Of a DNA stretch of 45,499 nucleotides, positions 7,403-13,308 are shown one piece after another. Position 1 is the stretch's first letter. Each line of letters opens with the position of its first letter. The notes under the pieces are model-generated. The model worked only from the letters and a program-made list of their open reading frames with translations, did no database searches and was not told where the DNA came from. The stretch is from Oscillospiraceae bacterium. Its GTDB lineage: Bacteria; Bacillota; Clostridia; Oscillospirales; Oscillospiraceae. Both the position numbers and the translations under genes were made by a program. Where the stretch lies: positions 1-45,499 of the forward strand of contig CADAUZ010000018.1 in assembly GCA_902791215.1 (NCBI GenBank), in the 5' to 3' direction.

Positions 7403-8167
7403 ATGGCAAGCTTCGGCAAGAATATTCAGATACTCAGAAAACGGAAGAATCTAACTCAAGCACAGCTTGCGGAACAGAGCGGCGTACCACTAGCGACTAT
7501 TAAGCGTTATGAGACGGAAAAGGTTGAAAACCCGCATGCAACCTCCATTAATAGCCTTGCATCGTTCTTCAATATCACCAGCATAGAGTTAATGGAGCAC
7601 GATTTCGAAACGGGAGACCCCAAGAGAGAAAGCGGCGAAGCCTTAACTTCTGAAGAAATCCTATATTTCTTTGAGGGGCAGGCGTTCAATCTCTACTATC
7701 TGTCTGAAAAGACTAATTCGGACACGAAAAATGGATCTTTGTCGTTTGAAAGGCGGATTGATAAAACAACAAGTACATTACGCGGAGTACTTAAAATGCA
7801 CCACGAATACGCTTGCACTATGCAGGTCGATGGGAAAACGCTTGTTATAAACGGAACTGGCATAGACGCTCCGCAGCACGCTGTGCTTATACTCCACTGC
7901 CCTGACTTTGGGCCGGGTAAGACGTTCAAGTATCGTGGAGGGATTGGGTTGGCTATTCACATAAATACGCACAACATTCTTTCCTCACAGCGAGTATGTT
8001 TAATCAGTCAGGAAATGGATAAAGACGATCAGAAGACTGTGTATAATGCCTTAATATCTCGAGGTATGGATGTAGTTACCGTGTTCCTATCCGAAGACAG
8101 TAATTTCTCTCAGTGGATTCTAAAAGATACAGCACACACAAAAGACGAAGACACTGAAGCTGAATAG
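7403..8167 (+). CDS. XRE-family transcriptional regulator with unknown C-terminal domain
   Basis: The 254-aa protein starts with a Cro/C1-type helix-turn-helix (residues 4-60: FGKNIQILRKRKNLTQAQLA, then GVPLATIKRYE). After a linker, a beta-rich domain of about 170 residues follows. It shows no LexA/CI peptidase Ser-Lys signature and I do not recognise it. It may be a sensor domain or an effector part. It is the last gene before the right-hand 66-bp repeat and is divergent from the membrane protein gene, so it probably regulates genes of the island. The start is ATG 7403, after a modest AGAGAGATGG ribosome site. Confidence 0.8.
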   Translation: MASFGKNIQILRKRKNLTQAQLAEQSGVPLATIKRYETEKVENPHATSINSLASFFNITSIELMEHDFETGDPKRESGEALTSEEILYFFEGQAFNLYYLSEKTNSDTKNGSLSFERRIDKTTSTLRGVLKMHHEYACTMQVDGKTLVINGTGIDAPQHAVLILHCPDFGPGKTFKYRGGIGLAIHINTHNILSSQRVCLISQEMDKDDQKTVYNALISRGMDVVTVFLSEDSNFSQWILKDTAHTKDEDTEAE

Positions 8168-8287
8168 TTCTGCACTCATTTTCAAAAAATAGAGATGTAG
8201 CACTAACTTCTCCATGACGTATTAAATATGATAATATTCTATTCGCAGTGTATGAAAACTGCCTCGGTTGGATTAAATATCCGGGGG

Positions 8288-8357
8288 TCCGCTTTCAAAG
8301 TGCGGTATAGATAATTATCGCCCCTGTTGCGTTCTCACGAGCGCAGCAGGGGCAGTT
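8288..8357 (+). repeat. right copy of 66-bp island-flanking repeat
   Basis: This copy matches 255-320 without gaps. Its first part still encodes, in one frame, VRFQSAV then stop, mirroring IRFQRAA then stop of the left gene, but no matching gene body lies upstream. It therefore looks like a severed gene end plus its terminator, left behind when cargo was inserted or exchanged. Confidence 0.75.
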
Positions 8358-8358
8358 T
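8320..8358 (+). terminator. bidirectional terminator, right copy
   Basis: It has the same 12-bp GCCCCTGTTGCG / CGCAGCAGGGGC stem as the left copy and is followed by GTTTCTTATTTT. It lies immediately before the stop of the minus-strand coiled-coil gene and can terminate both directions. Confidence 0.8.
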
Positions 8359-8359
8359 C

Positions 8360-9085
8360 TTATTTTAGTTTCTCCAGTATCTCCTCGACGCTCACCCCGG
8401 AGGAAACCAGCTCGTCGATTTTCGACTGAAGCGCTTCCTTTGCGGCGGCAGCGGCTTCTGCGGCAGTCTTGCTGGCCTGCTCGGCTTCGTAGTCTTCCAG
8501 CTTCTTTGCAGCTTTTTTCAAGTCCGCCTTAACGGCCTTGAGCTTGGCGCTATTCTCAGCAATAGTCGCTTCAATTGCGCTTTTTTCTTCCTCCAATCCG
8601 GCGATTGCTTCCTTCACTTCCGTAATCAGTGCGTCCAGCGGCTTCTCGGCCTGAGCCTTTTTCCGATTTTTGCTTCCCTTAGGTCTTGGCATGTCATGTT
8701 CCTCCTGTATCTCATTTTGTAAATATGGATTCATTCCCTCCGCGGCTTCGCGAGTATTCTCATCTGGCCCTTTGCATATTCCAAGTTTCAGGAAGACCGG
8801 GTAGAGATAGCTTGCCACGAATACGCCGAGCTTTTTGGGTCCTTTTACGCAGCCTTCCGCAGCCTGAACCTTCAGCGCATTTTGATATGCAAGAAAAATC
8901 GTTGCCCTCGTGATGGACTTGGCTTTTCGGTCAAAGACGATTTCCCCATAGGTTCTTCCGTCTTTGGTATGCTTGACAGAATAGCTGAATTCTAACCCTC
9001 GCGCTGTGGTAAAGATTTCGCCTTCATGCGCGATAATGGCTTCCCAAAGCCGGGTATCGGCATCGCTGTTCTCAATATGTTTCAT
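8360..9085 (-). CDS. two-domain protein: GPKKLG-domain plus Ala/Lys-rich coiled coil
   Basis: The 241-aa product joins two parts. Residues 1-105 form a small domain (EGEIFTTARGLEFSYSVK, SITRATIFLAY, GPKKLGVFVASYLYPVF) that I recall from mobile-element proteins of gut Clostridia. Residues 132-241 form a coiled-coil module (MPRPKGSKNRKK, then long Glu/Lys/Ala helices, ending SVEEILEKLK) that often occurs as a separate small protein. A strong AGGAGG lies eight bases before the ATG of MPRPKGSK (8692), so the second part is probably also made alone, or the two genes were fused in frame. The full-length start has no good ribosome site and may be coupled to the small upstream frame. Function unknown. 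Confidence 0.7.
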   Translation of the reverse strand: MKHIENSDADTRLWEAIIAHEGEIFTTARGLEFSYSVKHTKDGRTYGEIVFDRKAKSITRATIFLAYQNALKVQAAEGCVKGPKKLGVFVASYLYPVFLKLGICKGPDENTREAAEGMNPYLQNEIQEEHDMPRPKGSKNRKKAQAEKPLDALITEVKEAIAGLEEEKSAIEATIAENSAKLKAVKADLKKAAKKLEDYEAEQASKTAAEAAAAAKEALQSKIDELVSSGVSVEEILEKLK

Positions 9086-9086
9086 A

Positions 9087-9179
9087 TCAAGGAAGTCTCA
9101 TTTCAGCCAGAAGTTCATAGAAGAGATCTTCGTCCCCGGCTTCCTGATCATGTGTTTCAGCGCTCTCCAAAGGATTCAT
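9087..9179 (-). CDS. possible 30-aa acidic peptide upstream of coiled-coil gene
   Basis: This frame (acidic: HDQEAGDEDLFYELLAEM) ends one base before the ATG of the 241-aa gene on the same strand, an arrangement suited to translational coupling. The downstream start lacks its own ribosome site, which supports the idea. No family is recognised. Confidence 0.4.
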   Translation of the reverse strand: MNPLESAETHDQEAGDEDLFYELLAEMRLP

Positions 9180-9334
9180 GGAATACTCACACTCCCTGCT
9201 ATCTACATATTTTTGCATTTTAGCATACCTATGTGCTGATAATCATATCACAGCTCAACTGTCAGAACAAGTCTTGACAAGCAAAATCCACATATCTCGC
9301 ATCTCAATTTATCTGAGCCAGGTATCTGTGGAAT

Positions 9335-9386
9335 CAAAAAGGCAGCCAATGACAGCTGCACAAAAAGGCAGCCAATGACAGCTGCC
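9335..9386. repeat. 26-bp tandem repeat, two copies
   Basis: The unit begins CAAAAAGGCAGCCAATGACA and ends GCTGC(A/C); it is present twice, with 25 of 26 bases identical. Each unit contains GGCAGC and GCTGC arms that can form a small hairpin. It lies downstream of the XRE gene and could be a terminator relic or protein-binding site. Confidence 0.7.
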
Positions 9387-9443
9387 CAGTTGAATTTTAC
9401 TTTTATACGTGCTATAATACTTAAAAAATTGCAATGATTTGCT

Positions 9444-9815
9444 TTATGGGTATCTTGTGTTTTTCTCAATTTCTTCGTGAATGCTTTTTATGATACTTCT
9501 CCCCGCATTTGCGACAACCTCTTGTATCGAGGGGTCTGTATCTATGAATTCATCAAGGAACTGCTGTACATTTTGACTGAAAACTCCCTGCTCAAGCTGC
9601 GGGAACAAGGTTTTTGGGATATCCAAAGCATCAGCCAATATTTTCAGATTGATGTATCGGGGATTTTGTTTACCGTTTTCTATATTTCCGATTGTTCTGA
9701 CTGATATTCCGGTACGCTGTGAGAGTTCGCTTTGTGTATAACCTTTCCTGATACGAGCTTCTTTGATGATTGTTCCAATACTCTTTTCTTTTCCAGGTTT
9801 AATGCTTTCAGGCAT
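9444..9815 (-). CDS. XRE-family transcriptional regulator, element-borne
   Basis: The 123-aa protein has a Cro/C1-type helix-turn-helix at residues 12-70 (IGTIIKEARIRKGYTQSELS, then RTGISVRTIGNIENGK) followed by a helical tail. The longer open frame upstream to 10076 has little coding character, so the ATG at 9815, after a GGGGTGG-like site, is chosen. It is divergent from the sigma-like gene, the usual arrangement for the repressor that controls an integrative element. A 12-bp perfect palindrome in the intergenic region could be its operator. Confidence 0.8.
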   Translation of the reverse strand: MPESIKPGKEKSIGTIIKEARIRKGYTQSELSQRTGISVRTIGNIENGKQNPRYINLKILADALDIPKTLFPQLEQGVFSQNVQQFLDEFIDTDPSIQEVVANAGRSIIKSIHEEIEKNTRYP

Positions 9816-10155
9816 TATTAACCACCCCACGCTATTGTAAGAGATGGCTTGCAAATTATAAATGCGCATAATCTTCCGATTACAGGCAACTTTTGTCGGG
9901 TTAAATATTCCCCCATTACGCTCTTGCTGTTCTGCTGAGACTATAACCCGCTGGAGGCTTACTGCTGCTATGATCTTTAAATTGCTGTTCTCTGGTGTAC
10001 AATTAAAAAAAGTGTAGCTACACGCAGTCCCTATTCTGCCTGTCAACCCGTCATTTATGTCGTGTTGACGGGTCATTTTATTCCTGTTTGCTGCCTTTGT
10101 CGTCCTCCACCCCGGTTACATCTACTGTACACTGATGTTAGGGGGAGAAACATAA
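9816..10155. promoter_or_regulatory. divergent control region of the element
   Basis: This 340-base stretch has no convincing gene. It contains the perfect palindrome GTGTAGCTACAC at 10012-10023, directly after an A-run, and an ACCCGTCA ... TGACGGGT inverted repeat near 10048-10075 that could be an operator or a terminator. It should hold promoters for both flanking genes. Confidence 0.5.
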
Positions 10156-10647
10156 ATGAGTCCGGATGATACGCAGAGAATCATCTCTGATTTGAACGAT
10201 TATACCAATATAAAGCAGAAAATCAGCATTCTGCGTTACGAGCTTGAGCACCCGGTTACCGTCAGCCCAGAGGAAATGTTGGAATCCATGAATTTCGCGC
10301 ACGGCACGGGAGGCGGTTTCACCGTTGGCAGTGTGTCAAACAAAACACTGTATATTGCCATGAACTATCAAAGTGCTGCAAGCCAGGCTAACGCCGAAAT
10401 AACAGATCATATTCTGAGTCGACTTCTGCCGCTTGAACAGAAGCTTAAACGGATGGATTACTATCTCGGTCTTCTCGACAAGGATGAGGAACTGGTTCTC
10501 CGGCGTTTCTACATTGAAAAGCAGCGAGCAAATGAGATCGCCTCGGCATTGCACACGTCAGTCTGGTCAGCGAGAAGGCTTCGTGACAAGGCGGTTGAAA
10601 AGCTCGCAGGGATGGTTTCTTTTGCGGAAGGGGGCGATTGGGAATAA
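10156..10647 (+). CDS. phage/ICE sigma-like protein (DUF1492/ArpU-like)
   Basis: The 163-aa protein ends with a sigma-70 region-4-like helix-turn-helix (residues 115-155: EELVLRRFYIEKQRANEIAS, then TSVWSARRLRDKAVEKL). The N-terminal half is helical with a Gly-rich turn. This layout matches small phage and conjugative-element regulators of late genes. The start follows GGGGGAGAAACATAA. It is divergent from the XRE repressor, as expected for an element control switch. DNA binding is strongly suggested; target genes are unknown. Confidence 0.75.
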   Translation: MSPDDTQRIISDLNDYTNIKQKISILRYELEHPVTVSPEEMLESMNFAHGTGGGFTVGSVSNKTLYIAMNYQSAASQANAEITDHILSRLLPLEQKLKRMDYYLGLLDKDEELVLRRFYIEKQRANEIASALHTSVWSARRLRDKAVEKLAGMVSFAEGGDWE

Positions 10648-10685
10648 GCTGATATTTTTGCGGCTGCGGAGCCACTCATCTGTGT

Positions 10686-10758
10686 CTGCTCACTCTATGC
10701 TCAACCGTTGCCTAAGTTCTGCTCATTTTTTGCTCAACTGTTGCTCACCAGTTGCTCT
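10686..10758. repeat. cluster of TGCTCA direct repeats
   Basis: Within about 73 bases the core (T)GCTCA occurs five times and the variant GCTCT once, at irregular spacing of about 9-23 bases. It lies between the sigma-like gene and the excisionase. Possible integrase/excisionase arm sites, or a degenerate leftover of coding sequence. Confidence 0.5.
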
Positions 10759-10807
10759 TGACTCCGCAATCCATCATGTGTTAATATTATACTGCCAAAG
10801 TTAAAAG

Positions 10808-10845
10808 ATGCTCTCCGGTACATGATGTGCCAGAGAGCATTTTTA
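10808..10845 (+). terminator. rho-independent terminator
   Basis: ATGCTCTC and AGAGAGCAT arms (with CCGG/CCAG inside) are followed by TTTTTATTG. It separates the sigma-like gene from the excisionase-integrase pair. Confidence 0.75.
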
Positions 10846-10882
10846 TTGTCATTCTTATTTGCACCAGGAAAGGACAGCCAAA

Positions 10883-11095
10883 ATGAACTCCGAACAGATT
10901 CGCAATCTCCCTGACCTCATGACCGCAAAAGAATTGCAGTCTTTTCTTCGCATTTCACGCGCCAGCGTATATAATCTGATGAACGCCGAGGGCTTCCCCA
11001 CGATCCATATAGGATGCAGAAAAATGGTAGACAAGGCAAAACTGCTTGAATGGATCGAACAAAATACGAACGGCGCCAAAAGCTTCACACTTTAG
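10883..11095 (+). CDS. excisionase-like DNA-binding protein
   Basis: The 70-aa protein is a MerR/Xis-type winged helix: LMTAKELQSFLRISRASVYN, then FPTIHIGCRKMVDKAKLLEWI, the classic 'helix-turn-helix plus wing' pattern of the excisionase family. The start ATG 10883 follows an AAGGACAG site. It precedes the integrase by about 100 bases and is probably the recombination directionality factor for the element. Confidence 0.85.
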   Translation: MNSEQIRNLPDLMTAKELQSFLRISRASVYNLMNAEGFPTIHIGCRKMVDKAKLLEWIEQNTNGAKSFTL

Positions 11096-11099
11096 CGTG

Positions 11100-11128
11100 T
11101 TGAATTGTTGCTTGCTTTATGATACAAT
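11100..11128 (+). promoter_or_regulatory. predicted integrase promoter
   Basis: TTGAAT (11100-11105) and TACAAT (11123-11128) are spaced by 17 bases, about 70 bases before the integrase start. This implies that the integrase has its own promoter, separate from the excisionase. Confidence 0.6.
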
Positions 11129-11197
11129 ACGGTCGTAGAACTGCGGCCAGCAAGCAGCCAGCATGTTCTCTCACTTCAAATGATTGGAGATGTTGCT

Positions 11198-12298
11198 ATG
11201 TCAAAGCGCCGCTCCAACGGGGACGGATCGCTTCGTAAGCGCTCCGACGGGCGTTGGGAAAGTCGGCTGACCATTGGGCTTTACCCGGACGGGAAGCCTA
11301 AATACAAGTATTTCTATGGTGCAACACAGAAAGCGGTAAAAGAGCAGGTAAAAAACTTTCAAGATGACATGGACGATGGCCTGAGTGAAAGCGATATACG
11401 CTTTCAGGAGTGGTCAAAGGTTTGGTTTGAAGGCTATCAGGGGCAGGTATCTGCCGTAACCTATGAGAGCTACAAGTATACAATTCGCATCCTGGATCGT
11501 TTCTTCGGGAAAATGATGCTGCGGGACATCAAGGCATATCATGTAGAGAAATTCCTCCAGAAGGAAAAGGCGAACGGGCGCGCAAGCTCCTCCGTTGCAA
11601 AGCTGCGCGGGATGCTCTATCAAATCATGAACAAAGCTGAGGCAAATGATCTGATTCGCAAAAATCCTGTTCGCTTCGCAGACAAGATGAGGCGCGACAG
11701 CATGGTTAAGCCCAAGGATTCCTTCACCGAGGAAGAGGTGCAGGCGCTCATGGAGCAGCTTCCGATGGACAAAATCGGGTTGGGCATTCGTGTATTGCTC
11801 GGCACCGGTATGAGGTGCCAGGAGCTTCTCGCGCTGGAGCCCATGCATGTGGAGCCGGATGGATCTGTCATCCATGTTCGTCAGGCTGTCAAGCAGGTTA
11901 AGGGTACCGTCTCAATCGGTCCTCCCAAAACGCATGACAGTATCCGGGACATTCCCATTCCTCTGGAGATCCGTCCCTATGTCATTGCGATGCGCAATAT
12001 GAGCGGAGATACTTATATCTGGCAGAGCGAGCGCGTCGAGAAGCCGATCAATCCGACCAACTTCAGAGACAAGTTTAAGGCCGCCGTCTCTTCCGTCGAA
12101 GGTGTCAGGGTGTTGACTCCTCACTCCACGAGGCATACCTATGTTTCTCAGCTCCAGGCGCAGGGCGTGGCGATCGAAACGATCCAGGCCCTGGTAGGAC
12201 ACGCCGAGATTGATATGACTGAGCATTATCTGCACGTCCAAAAGAAAGTCAAAGAAAACGCCGTAGAAAAGCTTGACTCCCTTTTCAAGGTCAGTTGA
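11198..12298 (+). CDS. int: tyrosine recombinase/integrase
   Basis: The 366-aa protein is a typical phage/ICE-type tyrosine integrase. It has an N-terminal AP2-like arm-binding part (DGSLRKRSDGRWESRL), a SAM-like core-binding domain (about residues 70-165) and a catalytic domain with R206 (TGMRCQEL), H309 and R312 (HSTRHTYVS), H335 (LVGHAEIDM) and nucleophile Y344 (EHYLHV). All catalytic residues are present. ATG 11198 is preferred over an upstream in-frame ATG at 11180 because GGAG lies eight bases before it. The gene points at the 3' end of tRNA-Pro about 200 bases away, so it likely integrates the element there. Confidence 0.95.
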   Translation: MSKRRSNGDGSLRKRSDGRWESRLTIGLYPDGKPKYKYFYGATQKAVKEQVKNFQDDMDDGLSESDIRFQEWSKVWFEGYQGQVSAVTYESYKYTIRILDRFFGKMMLRDIKAYHVEKFLQKEKANGRASSSVAKLRGMLYQIMNKAEANDLIRKNPVRFADKMRRDSMVKPKDSFTEEEVQALMEQLPMDKIGLGIRVLLGTGMRCQELLALEPMHVEPDGSVIHVRQAVKQVKGTVSIGPPKTHDSIRDIPIPLEIRPYVIAMRNMSGDTYIWQSERVEKPINPTNFRDKFKAAVSSVEGVRVLTPHSTRHTYVSQLQAQGVAIETIQALVGHAEIDMTEHYLHVQKKVKENAVEKLDSLFKVS

Positions 12299-12340
12299 CC
12301 GGCAGCGTTTTGTGATATAATCCGGGCTTCAAGCATAAAA

Positions 12341-12376
12341 AATCACGGATCAGTTGTCTAATCCGTGCTGATTTTT
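12341..12376 (+). terminator. terminator after integrase
   Basis: CACGGAT and ATCCGTG arms flanked by AAAAAATCA and TGATTTTT make a rho-independent terminator that works in both directions. Confidence 0.75.
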
Positions 12377-12393
12377 CTAATGTGTGAAAACCC

Positions 12394-12415
12394 AATTGTG
12401 GTCAAATTGTGGTCA
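12394..12415. repeat. 11-bp tandem repeat near attachment site
   Basis: AATTGTGGTCA occurs twice head-to-tail, between the integrase gene and the tRNA. Its place suggests an arm-type integrase binding site. Confidence 0.6.
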
Positions 12416-12457
12416 AGCTACTTTTTTAGGCTGTATGAACGTCCTCAAAAAGTTATG

Positions 12458-12493
12458 AAAAATGCTTGACTTCTTTCGAAATCAAGCATTTTT
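12458..12493. terminator. 12-bp perfect inverted repeat, terminator of tRNA-Pro
   Basis: AAAAATGCTTGA and TCAAGCATTTTT are perfect arms around a 12-base loop, just downstream of the tRNA 3' end. It would terminate tRNA transcription and also lies at the element edge. Confidence 0.75.
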
Positions 12494-12495
12494 CT

Positions 12496-12571
12496 TGGTC
12501 CGAGTGAGAAGATTCGAACTTCCGGCCTCTTGAACCCCATTCAAGCACGCTACCAACTGCGCTACACCCGG
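12496..12571 (-). tRNA. tRNA-Pro (anticodon GGG)
   Basis: The 76-base gene on the minus strand starts CCGGGTG and ends CACTCGGACCA. The acceptor stem pairs over 7 bp (one G-T), the D arm is GCGC/GCGT, and the anticodon stem CTTGA/TCAAG encloses loop ATGGGGT, giving anticodon GGG. The T loop is TTCGAAT. CCA is encoded. Its 3' end points at the integrase gene, making it the likely integration target; the element restores the tRNA 3' part. Confidence 0.93.
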
Positions 12572-12729
12572 ATCTCTTGCGCTCGATTATAATAGCACAA
12601 AGCATTTTAAATTGCAAGTCTTTTTTGTTTTCTTTTTACACTTTTTCTTCCATAAACCAGACACCGTTTTCCTTTTCCATCCGACAGAAAATTTTGCCAT
12701 CTTTTCTCGAAAAATGTGATTTCCAATAA

Positions 12730-12758
12730 TTGACTGTTTCCAATCTTTCGTTTATAAT
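12730..12758 (+). promoter_or_regulatory. promoter of the Rrf2 gene
   Basis: TTGACT (12730-12735) and TATAAT (12753-12758) are spaced by 17 bases, an almost perfect sigma-A promoter about 70 bases before the start. Confidence 0.75.
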
Positions 12759-12826
12759 AAACTTAATGCGAAAGACTGATTGCAGTGCGTATTGATTTTG
12801 TGCACGGAAAAGAAAGGAGCGGTCTG

Positions 12827-13240
12827 ATGATGATTTCCACCCGCGGACGCTATGCGCTGCGCGTTATGCTTGATCTTGCCGAAAACTCTGACGGCGCTTA
12901 TGTTGCCATGAAGGAGGTCGCCGAACGGCAGCAGGTCTCCTTGAAATATCTGGAGCGCATCTTGCCCTTGCTGGTCGAGCAGAAGCTTGTCGAGGGCGTG
13001 CGCGGCAAGGGCGGCGGCTACCGCCTGACCCGTGAGCCGGACGAGTACCCGGTCGGTGAGATCCTTCGCGCGACCGAGGGTGACCTTGCGCCGGTGGCCT
13101 GTCTCGAAAAGGGGGCCAAGCCCTGCCCGCGCGCCAAGGGCTGCAAGACGCTGCCCATGTGGAAGGAGCTTGACGAGCTCATCTGCAATTACCTCGATAA
13201 CAAGACACTGGCTGATCTGCTGGAAGACAAATCGAAATGA
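12827..13240 (+). CDS. Rrf2-family transcriptional regulator, putative Fe-S sensor
   Basis: The 137-aa protein has the Rrf2 winged helix (STRGRYALRVMLDLAEN; SLKYLERILPLL; VRGKGGGYRL) followed by three cysteines, C92, C100 and C106 (ACLEKGAKPCPRAKGC). These are positioned like the IscR/NsrR ligands, with slightly different spacing. It may therefore sense iron-sulfur status, redox or NO. ATG 12827 follows AAGGAG seven bases upstream. It is transcribed alone and closed by a terminator, so its targets (no isc, suf or cysteine genes are adjacent) must be elsewhere, possibly including itself. Confidence 0.88.
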   Translation: MMISTRGRYALRVMLDLAENSDGAYVAMKEVAERQQVSLKYLERILPLLVEQKLVEGVRGKGGGYRLTREPDEYPVGEILRATEGDLAPVACLEKGAKPCPRAKGCKTLPMWKELDELICNYLDNKTLADLLEDKSK

Positions 13241-13250
13241 GCCTGCAAAT

Positions 13251-13290
13251 GAGCCCCTCAGGAAAACCCGAGGGGCTCATTGTTGTTTTT
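13251..13290 (+). terminator. terminator after Rrf2 gene
   Basis: GAGCCCCTC and GAGGGGCTC arms are followed by ATTGTTGTTTTT. Confidence 0.85.
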
Positions 13291-13308
13291 GTGTATCTGC
13301 TTAAGAAA

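Noticed and set aside
1-12495. Second tRNA-Pro 3' end as the other attachment site
   Set aside because: I looked for the TGGTCCGAGTGAGAAG sequence in the left 12 kb and did not find it, so the far end of the element is placed outside the window.
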